Below the pieces are notes generated by a model. The model was given only the letters and a program-made list of their open reading frames with translations. It was not told the DNA's origin and did no database searches. From the NCBI GenBank assembly GCA_021373115.1, contig JAJFTI010000020.1:1-64000 (forward strand): DNA of 64,000 nt. The letters run 5' to 3'. Shown one piece after another: positions 8,711 through 17,555 of this stretch. The DNA comes from Eubacteriales bacterium (GTDB lineage Bacteria > Bacillota > Clostridia > Christensenellales > CAG-138). Within the stretch, counting starts at the first letter, position 1. Every line of letters starts with the position of its first letter. The translations under genes were made by a program, and so were the position numbers.

Positions 8711-10057
8711 ATGAAGCGTCTGGTAAAAACCGTGATTTCGTTTCTCATGATTTTTGCATTTGCCTGCGCGCCCGCGGCGACAGGCGCGAACACGGATTCC
8801 ACCGCGGAAGCAACCGAGGCCGCTGCGGTAACCGCCACGCCTGCGCCAACGACCGAGCCTGCGCCGGAACCGCTTGGGATGGCTCCAATCGACCTACTGG
8901 GAAAGGGCTACAACCTCTTTTTTGATGTGGTATTTCCCGCAGGATATACGGTGTATGGCGCATTCTTTGATTCGGCGCAACCGAAGAAGGGCAGAAACGA
9001 TTTATTCGCGCTCAACCTGACCGCGGAGGGAGACCGCCTGGAAATCACCCGCTATTGCGCGGAACTGCTCGGCGTTACAGATGAAGCAATGCTTGCCGCG
9101 TATGCAGACGCGATGACGAATGACGGTTATGCGGATATAACCGGTACCTATGCCGGAAAAACCGCCTATGCCTGGCTCAAGCAAACTGACGCGGGATATG
9201 AGTCTGATCAGATCACGGACGTGGAAGGCTGCCGTATCGAACTCGCGGTTGACGTGACGAGCGAACAGGCGGAACAGTATCGGGCGCTGGTTCTCGCGAA
9301 CTACAGCACGGCGATGCTCGGCGATTTTGCGGACCGGTTTGGCGAAGATACCATCCGCCGGGACATGCTCAGCATCTTCGTGAACGTGCAGAAACCCGAT
9401 AAAACAGAGGTGTACGTTTCGCATGAGGTTAAGGACGCTGTCGCGCTGCTGACCGAGATGACGGGGACACTCCAGACGAGCTGGTATGACGAGGATACCG
9501 CTAGTTTCGGCCTAGACTATGCCATGCAGCGAGTGAAATATTCGTTTGACAAGGAAAACAACATCGCCAATGTAGCGTTATCGCCAAACAACAACAGCGC
9601 GCCAGCCGGCAAATTTAAAAAGTCCGCGGTATCGTTCACAAGTCTGGGATTTACCAGTTACCCGAACGACGGACTTTGCATCTATAAAGAAGACCAGAAC
9701 CATCTCGAAATCGCGATTGCCAAGCCGGGCTGGGGCCATGTTGAGGACTGGAATTTCGAATTTCTGGGCGAGTCCAACGGGTGTTCCCTCTACATGGTGT
9801 ATGCCGAGGCGACGGGGCTCTTCCATATTGCGGTGAACAAAGGCGACGAGGGCGCTTCTGCCGAATACATTGTTGCCGAAAATGCCTTTGCGTCGGACGT
9901 TTATCCAGACGAGGAGACCCAGAAGCGCTTGTTCAGCGAGGCCGCCGGCATCACCGAAGGCGACTATCGCGCGGCGGTTTTTGCTCTATTCACTGACCTT
10001 GTTCAGGATCGCTTCGGCATGACGTGGCAGGAGCTGTACGCGCTGCCGATCTGGTAA
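8711..10057 (+). CDS. Unrecognised exported protein, possible lipoprotein
   Basis: The 448-residue protein begins with a typical signal peptide (MKRLVKTVISFLMIFAFAC). The Cys at residue 19 could be a lipidation site, although the FAFAC context is an imperfect lipobox. A low-complexity Ala/Thr/Pro/Glu-rich linker (about 20-55) follows, typical of surface lipoproteins in Clostridia. The remaining roughly 390 residues form a globular, mainly beta-rich domain that I do not recognise. The gene has its own spacer of 110 bp and AGAAAG upstream of the ATG. Extracellular location is an inference; function is unknown. Confidence 0.75.
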   Translation: MKRLVKTVISFLMIFAFACAPAATGANTDSTAEATEAAAVTATPAPTTEPAPEPLGMAPIDLLGKGYNLFFDVVFPAGYTVYGAFFDSAQPKKGRNDLFALNLTAEGDRLEITRYCAELLGVTDEAMLAAYADAMTNDGYADITGTYAGKTAYAWLKQTDAGYESDQITDVEGCRIELAVDVTSEQAEQYRALVLANYSTAMLGDFADRFGEDTIRRDMLSIFVNVQKPDKTEVYVSHEVKDAVALLTEMTGTLQTSWYDEDTASFGLDYAMQRVKYSFDKENNIANVALSPNNNSAPAGKFKKSAVSFTSLGFTSYPNDGLCIYKEDQNHLEIAIAKPGWGHVEDWNFEFLGESNGCSLYMVYAEATGLFHIAVNKGDEGASAEYIVAENAFASDVYPDEETQKRLFSEAAGITEGDYRAAVFALFTDLVQDRFGMTWQELYALPIW

Positions 10058-10090
10058 AATGGAAACACACCGGCGTCTCCTGCCGATTGC

Positions 10091-10120
10091 TTGACATGCC
10101 GTCCGGCAAAATGATATTGT
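10091..10120 (+). promoter_or_regulatory. Promoter of the NAD-dependent epimerase gene
   Basis: TTGACA (10091-10096) and TATTGT (10115-10120) with an 18-bp spacer, about 85 bp before the start codon. Confidence 0.6.
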
Positions 10121-10203
10121 GGAAGCCAGCGAAAAGAAATATCCTCGCGGGGGAATCCTCTTGCAGGCGCCCCGGCCGAGTGAAACAAGGAGGCAATCAG
10201 CGT

Positions 10204-11214
10204 ATGATCATTATTGCCGGCGCAACGGGCTACATTGGCAAGTATTTATCGGTTGAACTGACGAAAAAGGGGGTCGAGGTGCTCGCGCTCGGACGCAATG
10301 CGAAATCCGCGGAATTCCTGCGCGCGCAGGGCGTTCCCTTTCTGGAGTTCGACCTGCTCAACGACGCGGACTACGACAAACTCCCAACGAAGAATGTGGA
10401 GGCGATTGTCAACCTTGCGGTCGCCCTGCCGGAGCACGAACTGCCGCTGGAGACTTTTTTTGACGTAAACATGATGGGCAACTACAAGCTGCTGGAGTTT
10501 GCGCGGAAAAACGGGATCAACCGCTTCATCATGACCAGTTCCCACAAGGTCTACTGGGACATCACGAGGCCGGAACCGATCACCGAAAATGACCTGCCCT
10601 GCTTCATCGGGCCGCATTCACCCTATATCATCAGCAAGATTGCCGCGGAGAATTTCCTCCAGTGGTATGGTAAGGACTATGGGATGGATACCATCGTGCT
10701 GCGGCTGACCGGTGTGCACGGATTCGGGGCCCTGATGGGTTATCTGGAAAACGACGGAAGCTATACGCGCACCGCGATTGAGGTATTCATTGAACAGGCG
10801 CTCAAAGGCGAACCCATCGAGGTCTGGGGCGATACGAGCATCAAACGCGACCACATCTACATTAAGGACGTGCTGGGGGCGATTGAGGCTTCCGTCGCGG
10901 CCCCGAAAGGGACAAAGGGCATTTACAACTGTGCGACGGGCGTTGCCCGAAGCCAGCTGGAGGATGCGCAAGCGGTTGCAAAGGCGTTTGCAACGGAGAA
11001 GGGCGTAAGTAAAATCGTTCTTCGGCCGGATAAACCAAGCCTCCGCCGCGGATACACCTACAGCGTGGAGAAGCTGAAGCGGGATATGAACTGGACGCCG
11101 AAATTCGCCGATCCGGACGTAATGTTCGCGGACTACCGGAAAGAATGGGAAGCGCGGCGCTACAAGAGCCACCACTTTATTAAGCCGGAAGACCGCCCCG
11201 TCAGCTTCGGTTGA
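10204..11214 (+). CDS. NAD-dependent epimerase/dehydratase (extended SDR)
   Basis: The 336-residue extended short-chain dehydrogenase/reductase opens with the Rossmann motif GATGYIGKYL and has the catalytic YxxxK as YIISK within SPYIISKIAAEN. A Ser-rich strand precedes it (FIMTSSHKVYW). Relatives act on nucleotide sugars (epimerases, dehydratases, reductases), so a sugar substrate is likely but unproven. The ATG at 10204 has AAGGAGG upstream and puts the Rossmann motif at residue 6, as is usual; the longer frame from 10024 is non-coding. The last codons and stop are partly repeated 73 bp downstream. A hairpin terminator follows. Confidence 0.88.
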   Translation: MIIIAGATGYIGKYLSVELTKKGVEVLALGRNAKSAEFLRAQGVPFLEFDLLNDADYDKLPTKNVEAIVNLAVALPEHELPLETFFDVNMMGNYKLLEFARKNGINRFIMTSSHKVYWDITRPEPITENDLPCFIGPHSPYIISKIAAENFLQWYGKDYGMDTIVLRLTGVHGFGALMGYLENDGSYTRTAIEVFIEQALKGEPIEVWGDTSIKRDHIYIKDVLGAIEASVAAPKGTKGIYNCATGVARSQLEDAQAVAKAFATEKGVSKIVLRPDKPSLRRGYTYSVEKLKRDMNWTPKFADPDVMFADYRKEWEARRYKSHHFIKPEDRPVSFG

Positions 11215-11290
11215 GAAAAATATAATCCGGTTCCTGTCGGAATCGGATTTTGTTTAGCCGGAAGACCGTCCCGTCAGCTTCGGTTGAAAA
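11183..11290 (+). repeat. Direct repeat of the epimerase 3' end
   Basis: About 34 bp covering the last codons and the TGA stop (11183-11217) recur at 11256-11290 with period 73 and only a C-to-T change and one base near the end. The 39-bp spacer between the copies is unrelated. This is the second duplicated gene tail in the window after rlmI. Confidence 0.9.
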
Positions 11291-11295
11291 CAAGA

Positions 11296-11327
11296 AAAAT
11301 TCGGCTCCGAAAGGGGCCGAATTTTTA
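11296..11327. terminator. Bidirectional terminator after epimerase and WbqC-like gene
   Basis: AAAATTCGGCTCC pairs with GGGGCCGAATTTT around GAAA, flanked by A-run and T-run. It separates the convergent epimerase and WbqC-like genes. Confidence 0.85.
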
Positions 11328-11341
11328 CGGATTCGCAAGAA

Positions 11342-12052
11342 TTATTCTTTTCGCTCGTCCTTCCAGCCCCAGATGTAGTAGGGGGCTTTCTCGCCGGTAT
11401 TGAACAGCAGATCCAAAACGCTGACTCCGTGTTCAAACGGGCGGTAGAGCTGGCGGTATTCAGGGTATTTGTAAGTCATATAGCGAACTTCGATCCCCGC
11501 AGCGTCGAACAGCGCCTGATTCATATACTCCGCCGCTTTCGGGCCGTTGATCAGATGATTGCAGCCGAGCGCGCTGCAGAGCTGAATAATCTTTTCGCCT
11601 TCCTTGCTGCCCTCGAACCCGTAGCTCGACGAGCGGACGAATTCCACCTGGATTCCCAGCGCGCCGCAGATTTTTTCCGTCGTGTAGGCATCCAGATCGC
11701 CAAGGTTCGTCCATGTGTGGCCCTGATAAAAATCCTCTAACAGATAGGCGTATTGCTTAAAATATGGCGCTTTTGCGTAGGTCAGCGAGAGCGTTTTAAA
11801 GTGTTTTTTTTGCCAGTCCTCGTTTAGATTGATCTCGGTGTCGCAGATATTCTGCGTCCGCCGGTCCTTCGTGAGCACCGGAACGGTCAGCCAGACGAGC
11901 CCGTTTGCGGTTGGGATCGTGTTTCGGCTCTGCCAGTTTTTCGAGACAAACTGCGCGTCGTCGTAAAATACAAAGACGTCCGACTGATGGATCATATCGA
12001 ACAGTCCCTTCCAGGGCAGATAAAATGGCTGCATCATCGATACGGTTTTCAT
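11342..12052 (-). CDS. WbqC-like family protein
   Basis: The 236-residue protein starts MKTVSMMQPFYLPWKGLFDM and contains the family block FVFYDDAQFVSKNWQSRN, with a conserved NWQSRN-like motif and a C-terminal region ending in DLLFNTGEKAPYYI. WbqC-like proteins occur in O-antigen and capsule clusters; their reaction is not firmly known, though roles in sugar-amine acylation or transfer are proposed. An AAAGGAA lies upstream of the ATG. It is divergent from the glycosyltransferase operon to the right, which fits a role in surface polysaccharide or glycolipid decoration. Confidence 0.85.
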   Translation of the reverse strand: MKTVSMMQPFYLPWKGLFDMIHQSDVFVFYDDAQFVSKNWQSRNTIPTANGLVWLTVPVLTKDRRTQNICDTEINLNEDWQKKHFKTLSLTYAKAPYFKQYAYLLEDFYQGHTWTNLGDLDAYTTEKICGALGIQVEFVRSSSYGFEGSKEGEKIIQLCSALGCNHLINGPKAAEYMNQALFDAAGIEVRYMTYKYPEYRQLYRPFEHGVSVLDLLFNTGEKAPYYIWGWKDERKE

Positions 12053-12155
12053 TGGCTGCTAAAATTCCTTTCGCGTGGGCGGCGCGGCGCAGGAGAAGCG
12101 CGCCTGTCGAGCTTCATTCTACTTCCGGCCGGCGTTTGTGTCAACGTTCGCTAAC

Positions 12156-12184
12156 TGGACAAACGACATGCGTTTGGGTATAAT
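12156..12184 (+). promoter_or_regulatory. Promoter of the glycosylation operon
   Basis: TGGACA (12156-12161) and TATAAT (12179-12184), spacer 17 bp. It drives the run 12266-18131, whose genes overlap or nearly touch. Confidence 0.8.
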
Positions 12185-12265
12185 GCAATGCGTATACACG
12201 CAAAGAAACCATCCAAATGCATGCGCTTGGTCTATCCAACGCGCGGAAACGGAGCAGCCCAAGAC

Positions 12266-13261
12266 ATGATCCAATCCACTGAACCGGGCAGAAAAAAAAC
12301 GCTGGTCAGCCTTGTAATTGCCTGCTACCGCAGCGAGAAGACCGTTGGAACGGTCATCGGCGAGATTGAGCAGGTGTTTAAAGCATCGCAGCAATACGAC
12401 TATGAACTCTTTTTGGTCAATGACTGCTCGCCGGACAATGTTTGGCCGGTGCTCAAGGATGCGGCGGATCGAAACGAGCGAATCACCGCCGTTTCCCTTG
12501 CGAAAAATATGGGCAGGCTGCCCGCGCTGATGGCGGGATTCCGTATGTCCAAAGGGGAAATCGTCGTGATTCTGGACGACGACGGCCAGTGCCCTATGGA
12601 CCGCGTATTCGATCTGATTGCGCCGGTTACCGGAACAAGCGACTACGACGTCGCAACCGCGGCATATCCGGTTAAGAAACAGAGCTGGTTTAAAAATTTC
12701 GGCAGCAAAGTAAACGAGCGCATGACGAATGTGATTCTCGACAAGCCGAAGGAGATTCGATTTAACAATTTCACGGCAATGCGCCGGTTTGTGATTAACG
12801 AAATTCTGCGCTATGAAAATCCGTATCCTTATCTGACCGGGCTGCTGCTGCGCACGACGCACCGGATTGCCTGCGTGCCGATGGAGGAGCGTGAGCGTCT
12901 CTACGGAAAGACCACCTATACCTTCAAAAAACTGATTACACTCTGGATGAACGGATTCACCGCATTTTCGGTCAAACCCCTGCGGCTTGCAACTATCTTT
13001 GGCGTGGCGACCGCGATTACCGGATTTCTCTGGGGACTGTTCATTGTCATCCAAAAGCTGGTGAATCCAGCGGAGATTCTGGCGGGCTATTCTTCCATGA
13101 TGGCGGTCATGCTCGTCATCGGCGGGGTGATCATGCTTATGCTCGGACTGATCGGGGAATATGTCGGGCGCATCTACATCAGCATCAACCGCTCGCCGCA
13201 GTATGTGGTACGCGAAGTCTATTGCGGAAAACAGCAAAAGGACAGCGGGGGGGACGCGTAA
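12266..13261 (+). CDS. Polyprenyl-phosphate glycosyltransferase, GT2 family (DPM1/GtrB/ArnC-like)
   Basis: A 331-residue protein with an N-terminal GT-A domain (LVIACYRSEKTV, LVNDCSPDNVW, ILDDDGQCPMD with the metal-binding DDD) and two C-terminal membrane helices (about residues 230-300) ending in LIGEYVGRIY, the signature of GtrB/ArnC-type enzymes. It would charge undecaprenyl phosphate with a sugar on the inner leaflet. The ATG at 12266 has ACGGAG upstream; an ATG at 12188 sits right behind the -10 and would need leaderless translation. The stop overlaps the next start (TAATG). Downstream flippase-like and GT-C-like genes complete a three-component modification system. Confidence 0.92.
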   Translation: MIQSTEPGRKKTLVSLVIACYRSEKTVGTVIGEIEQVFKASQQYDYELFLVNDCSPDNVWPVLKDAADRNERITAVSLAKNMGRLPALMAGFRMSKGEIVVILDDDGQCPMDRVFDLIAPVTGTSDYDVATAAYPVKKQSWFKNFGSKVNERMTNVILDKPKEIRFNNFTAMRRFVINEILRYENPYPYLTGLLLRTTHRIACVPMEERERLYGKTTYTFKKLITLWMNGFTAFSVKPLRLATIFGVATAITGFLWGLFIVIQKLVNPAEILAGYSSMMAVMLVIGGVIMLMLGLIGEYVGRIYISINRSPQYVVREVYCGKQQKDSGGDA

Positions 13262-13644
13262 TGGAGCAGACGAACGCGGTTCTGCCCGCGCCGGAAAAGC
13301 GCGCGAGCTGGAAGATGATTCTGCTGCTGCAGCTCGCGATTCTGCTCTTTTCGGGATGTACGCTGCTCATGAAGGTTGCCGCGCAATACGACGTTCTGAG
13401 CTGGAGTTGGATCCTGCTCTACGGCACGGGCGTATTGATTCTCGCGAGCTACGCGCTCATCTGGCAGCAGTTCCTTAAGCGCATGCCGCTCGTGACCGTT
13501 TACGCCAACCGAGCGACGGCGATGTTCTGGGGCATGATCTTCGGCTGTTTTTTATTTCGGGAGACGATTACCTGGAATATGCTCTTGGGGGTTGCGGTGA
13601 TCTTTTTCGGGATCTATCTGGTGGTGACAAGCGATGGAGAGTAA
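13261..13644 (+). CDS. Small EamA/SMR-type membrane protein, flippase-like subunit 1
   Basis: A 127-residue protein with four membrane helices after a short cytoplasmic N-terminus, of the 4-TM EmrE/ArnE-like size class. Conserved features include ILLFSGCTLLMKVAA and a C-terminal LGVAVIFFGIYLVV helix. Its position between a polyprenyl-phosphate glycosyltransferase and GT-C-like enzymes, next to a second such protein, resembles ArnE/ArnF, which together flip undecaprenyl-phosphate-sugar to the outer leaflet. The start overlaps the upstream stop by one base, and the stop overlaps the next gene by 11 bp. A multidrug transporter is less likely given this context. Confidence 0.85.
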   Translation: MEQTNAVLPAPEKRASWKMILLLQLAILLFSGCTLLMKVAAQYDVLSWSWILLYGTGVLILASYALIWQQFLKRMPLVTVYANRATAMFWGMIFGCFLFRETITWNMLLGVAVIFFGIYLVVTSDGE

Positions 13645-13987
13645 TTTCACGCTCAACATGGCGCTTATGATCTTTGGCGTCGTCATTGCCGCGCTGAGTC
13701 AGGTTATACTGAAGAAAGCGGCGATGAAGCATTACGATACCTGGCTCAAGCAGTATCTGAACGCGCCCGTGATTCTTGCATACTTTATCTTCTTTGTTTC
13801 CTCGTTTTGCTCCGTAATCGCGCTGAAGGTGCTGCCGTTGTCGCTGATGCCGGTCTGGAACGCGAGTTCCTACTTTTTTGTTACGCTGTTTGCCTACCTG
13901 ATTATGAAGGAAAAGCCCAATCGAAGAAAACTGATCGGGCTGGGCGTGCTGTTTGCGGGCATTGCGATCTTTTCGCTTCCGCTATAA
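13634..13987 (+). CDS. Small EamA/SMR-type membrane protein, flippase-like subunit 2
   Basis: The 117-residue, four-helix protein has the SMR-like motif ALSQVILKKAAMKHYDT in the first helix region and ends with LIGLGVLFAGIAIF. It overlaps its partner by 11 bp, implying coupled synthesis of a heterodimer like ArnE/ArnF. Expected role: translocation of the polyprenyl-phosphate-linked sugar made by the upstream GT2 enzyme. The C-terminal part of helix four (LIGLGVLFAGIAIFSLPL) aligns well with EamA-type repeats. No other transporter motif is present. Confidence 0.86.
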   Translation: MESNFTLNMALMIFGVVIAALSQVILKKAAMKHYDTWLKQYLNAPVILAYFIFFVSSFCSVIALKVLPLSLMPVWNASSYFFVTLFAYLIMKEKPNRRKLIGLGVLFAGIAIFSLPL

Positions 13988-14014
13988 TCTCCGCATGAAA
14001 GGGCAATTGCTGCT

Positions 14015-15781
14015 ATGAAAAAGATTGGCGAACTCATTCGAAAAGGATATGGAAGCGAGCGGTTCCGCTGGCTGTTTTCGTTCCTTTGCGTGCTTGCGAT
14101 CATTGGCATTGCCGCCGGTCTTTCCACGCTGACCTATTACGACAACGACGATCTGAACATCGCCTGGGCGCTGGCGGGATATCGCAGCGGGACGCCGTCC
14201 TTTGCGCATCCGTTCATCAACTGCCTGACGGCGATTCTGACCAGTGCGCTGTATACGATTCTGCCGGGTCTGCCATGGTGGCTGATCCTGCAGCTGGCTG
14301 CGACCGCCGCGGGTATGACGGCGGTATTTGCCTGTATCCTGAAAACAGGCCACAAAAACGGGCTTCCGCTGCTACCGGCGCTGCTGCTTCTCGTGGCCTT
14401 GGGCGCAGGGTTGTTTTACTACGGGATTGTACTCGTCACATTTACGCTCAGCGCGGCGGCGGCCGGGTCGGGCGCGGTTGCGCTTGTGCTGGCGGTTGAT
14501 TCCGGGGATTCGAAAAAAACACAGCGAGGCTATCTGATTGGTTCCGTTGCGCTGCTCGCGGTTTCGCTTCTCGTTCGGAACTCCTCCGGATTGGCGGCGG
14601 CCTGCTTTACGGTTGGCGCGCTGATCTATCGCGCCGGAGAAAACCGGATGGAAGGCGAGCGTGCGCTGGCAAAACGCCTGCTCGCTTTTTTCGCCGTTAC
14701 GGTTGCCGCTGCTTCGATTCTGGCGGGAATCAATGAATATGGGCGCGAAGCGCAGAATCCGGAAGGGTTTGTCGCATATGACGAAGCGCGGTCTTCCTAT
14801 ATGGATTATCCGGTCGATTCCTATTCGGCCAATCCGGCGCTCTATCAACAGGCCGGATGGGACGGAACGCTGGCCGCGCTCGCTTCGAGCTGGTTTTATC
14901 TGGACGAACGCATCACCACGGACGCGTTTTCAACGATTTCGAGCGGTTCCGCGTTTGAAAACACGCCGATGATCAAGCGGTTGACGAGCGGTGTTGCCAA
15001 CATCGGAGGCTTTTTCCGGATCAGCCCGCTTGCCATCCATTACGGTGTGCTCGTTCTGGCGGCATATGCCTCCGCGCTGGCGCTGCTTCTGCTGAACCGG
15101 AAGCGGTGGACAGCTTTTTTTGGCGCGAGCGCGTATCTGCTTGGCGCCGTACTGCTGCTTGCCTACCTGATATCAAGCGGACGAATGAATCTGCGCGTGT
15201 GGATGACGGTTTGCATTCTTTCCAGCGTGAGCATTTGGCTTTGCGCGCTGAAGCTGATGCGGCCAAGGGAGGAAGGAAAGCGCGCGGCGTATTTCCTCCG
15301 CCTGGCGGCGCTGGCTCTTGCGCTTGCCGTTTCGCTCGGTTTTGGATACAAGGTATTTCGAACGGTAATCAGCTATGAAAACGAAACGCCGGACATGCTT
15401 GCGCGCGCGCAGGCAGTGGTTGCCTACGTGCAGAAACATCCGGATAATGTTTATTTTCGGGATGTATATGCCGCAAACAACGTGGACGCGCTGAGCATCT
15501 ATGCGGACGACCCGCCGACGAACCTGATCGACTGGGGCGGGTGCGACATGAACACGATTACACGCGAACGGCAGCTTGAAGTAAACGGGCTGGACGGCAC
15601 GTTTGCCAAAGACCTGTTTCCCCTGAAAAACGTATATTACATTGGCGAATCGACGAACCGTTACCTGCCGATGTTCGCGGAATATATGCAGCAGCATTGC
15701 AATGCGAGCGGTTATGAGATTACGGATACGATCATAGACGATATCGTTGCAGTGCACTTTACGTTCGAGGGAGCGGAATGA
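14015..15781 (+). CDS. GT-C-like integral membrane glycosyltransferase (paralogue 1)
   Basis: A 588-residue protein with an N-terminal membrane helix, a first external loop carrying acidic residues (TYYDNDDLNIAW), about ten further helices, and a C-terminal extracytoplasmic domain of roughly 130 residues. This is the layout of GT-C enzymes that use polyprenyl-phosphate sugars as donors. It is paralogous to the next gene: both share a DD motif in loop 1, PWW near residue 85, and a C-terminal WGGxxM...RQLEVNGLDG-like block. No family name was recognised with certainty. AAAGGG precedes the start. The stop overlaps the next start by 4 bp. Confidence 0.75.
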   Translation: MKKIGELIRKGYGSERFRWLFSFLCVLAIIGIAAGLSTLTYYDNDDLNIAWALAGYRSGTPSFAHPFINCLTAILTSALYTILPGLPWWLILQLAATAAGMTAVFACILKTGHKNGLPLLPALLLLVALGAGLFYYGIVLVTFTLSAAAAGSGAVALVLAVDSGDSKKTQRGYLIGSVALLAVSLLVRNSSGLAAACFTVGALIYRAGENRMEGERALAKRLLAFFAVTVAAASILAGINEYGREAQNPEGFVAYDEARSSYMDYPVDSYSANPALYQQAGWDGTLAALASSWFYLDERITTDAFSTISSGSAFENTPMIKRLTSGVANIGGFFRISPLAIHYGVLVLAAYASALALLLLNRKRWTAFFGASAYLLGAVLLLAYLISSGRMNLRVWMTVCILSSVSIWLCALKLMRPREEGKRAAYFLRLAALALALAVSLGFGYKVFRTVISYENETPDMLARAQAVVAYVQKHPDNVYFRDVYAANNVDALSIYADDPPTNLIDWGGCDMNTITRERQLEVNGLDGTFAKDLFPLKNVYYIGESTNRYLPMFAEYMQQHCNASGYEITDTIIDDIVAVHFTFEGAE

Positions 15782-17553
15782 ACATTCGCGAGCGGAAAAT
15801 GAGAATGCTTGCCGGAATATGCGCGACAAAGTCCGGCCGGATGCGGATGAGCGCCTGCCTGGCGCTGCTGCTGGTCGGGCTGACGGCGGCGGTGTTTCCC
15901 ATTACGTTTCTAACCATCGACGATACGAATATCATGTACACCTTCGCCGGTTATTTCACCGGCGAGCCTTTTCCGATTCACGGATTCGTCAACCTGCCTC
16001 TGGGGTATTTCACCAGCCTGTTGTATATGTGGATGCCTGCGGTGCCGTGGTGGCCGGTGCTCCAGCTTCTTTGCGTCTCGATTTCGATCTGGGTGATCTT
16101 TTATTCGCTCTGGGACATAGGCGCGGAAAACAGCGTTCCCGGATGGGGAATGCTCCTGATCAACGCGCTGCTTTATCTTTCGGTACTGATCTATGCGGTG
16201 TTTCGCTTATCCTTTACAATGACGGCCTGCATGCTTGGCGCGGCGGGGGTTCTTCGCCTGCTTTCCGCCGACACGGGCAGCGAACGCCGGGAACTGTTCC
16301 CGCTTTGCGCTATGCTGGAAAGTATGGCGCTCATGATCGTCTGTTTCCTGTTTCGCAATTCAACCGGTTATTCCATGGTTTGCTTCTGGGCGGCGGGCGT
16401 TGCATACCATATGCTGAACACCTTTTTCATTCGGAGCAAGCAGGAGCGCAAACGGGAGCGGATGCGCCTGCTTGCGTATGGAGCTTGCTGCCTTGCGGTG
16501 TTCGGCGCGCTTGTCTGGCTCAACAACTGGTCCTATGAAAACATGAATCCGGAGGGGTATGCCGCGTTTGAGGATGCGCGCGGACGTTATCTGGATTTTC
16601 CGCACGTGACCTATGCGGAGGACCCGGCGTTCTTTGCGTCGCTTGGATGGGATCGTCAGGTCTACGACCTTGTGGACAGATCCTGCTTTATTGACCCGCA
16701 TGTCACCGCCGAGAATATCAATGCGATTCTCGACTACAGCACAGGGAATACGGCTTCGCTTTCATCGCGCTTTCTTACGGCGATGGGGTACGGCGAGGCG
16801 TTCTTTCGCGGGAACGGTCCCGCCGAATACATGCTGGTTTTTCCGGTACTCATCGGTATCTGGTCGTTGGTGCGTTATTTACGGATACGAAAGCGCGGCG
16901 TAGAGACACTGATTGTGCTTTGCCTCGGGCTGGGCTCCTTTGCGCTCTGCCTGTATCTTTGCTTCGTGGAGCGGCTGATCCTGCGCGCGTTTCAGGTGAT
17001 TGCACTTCCGGCAACGGTAATGATGCTCGCGCTTTGCATGCGAATCCATACTTCCGATCCTTTGCCTGAAAAAAAGAAAACGACGGTTTTGCGAGTAATG
17101 CTGATTTTGATTTCGCTCTTTTCTCTCGGCTGGAGCGTAACGAAAAACATGCTCTGGATCGGTCAGTTCCAGCCGCAGGAGCAAATGCAGAATATGCGCA
17201 CGGCTGAATCGTATGCCATGGAACACAAGAAAAACGTGTATTTCTGCATGCCGACATTTATCGATAACCGCGAAGCGTTCAAAACGTATCCCGGAGAAAG
17301 ACCGACGAACCTGCTCGACTGGGGCGATACGGGGATGTTCAGCGCCTGGAAAACACGACAGCTGGAGATCAACGGACTCAATGGATTGACACCGGACGTG
17401 TTCCGCCTGGATAATGTATATTTGATGGGCACACAGGACGGCGGGGAACTGCAGGTGCTGATCGACTACTTGACGCAGGACGCGGGCGCGAAGGGCTGCG
17501 AGCGGGTGGACACCTTTGGCGAAGGGTACGCAATCTATAAGGTGGTATATTAG
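15778..17553 (+). CDS. GT-C-like integral membrane glycosyltransferase (paralogue 2)
   Basis: The 591-residue paralogue of the preceding protein has the same order of parts: loop-1 acidic motif LTIDDTNIMYTFAGYF, about eleven hydrophobic segments, and a soluble C-terminal domain with DWGDTGMFSAWKTRQLEIN. The two probably arose by tandem duplication and then diverged strongly. They could transfer the same lipid-linked sugar to different acceptors or work as a heterodimer. The start overlaps the upstream stop (ATGA). The assignment to GT-C rests on topology and context, not on a recognised signature. Confidence 0.73.
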   Translation: MNIRERKMRMLAGICATKSGRMRMSACLALLLVGLTAAVFPITFLTIDDTNIMYTFAGYFTGEPFPIHGFVNLPLGYFTSLLYMWMPAVPWWPVLQLLCVSISIWVIFYSLWDIGAENSVPGWGMLLINALLYLSVLIYAVFRLSFTMTACMLGAAGVLRLLSADTGSERRELFPLCAMLESMALMIVCFLFRNSTGYSMVCFWAAGVAYHMLNTFFIRSKQERKRERMRLLAYGACCLAVFGALVWLNNWSYENMNPEGYAAFEDARGRYLDFPHVTYAEDPAFFASLGWDRQVYDLVDRSCFIDPHVTAENINAILDYSTGNTASLSSRFLTAMGYGEAFFRGNGPAEYMLVFPVLIGIWSLVRYLRIRKRGVETLIVLCLGLGSFALCLYLCFVERLILRAFQVIALPATVMMLALCMRIHTSDPLPEKKKTTVLRVMLILISLFSLGWSVTKNMLWIGQFQPQEQMQNMRTAESYAMEHKKNVYFCMPTFIDNREAFKTYPGERPTNLLDWGDTGMFSAWKTRQLEINGLNGLTPDVFRLDNVYLMGTQDGGELQVLIDYLTQDAGAKGCERVDTFGEGYAIYKVVY

Positions 17554-17555
17554 CG

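Noticed and set aside
12119..13237. 372-codon minus-strand frame opposite the GT2 gene
   Set aside because: Antisense to a well-supported glycosyltransferase with DDD and GEYVGR motifs.
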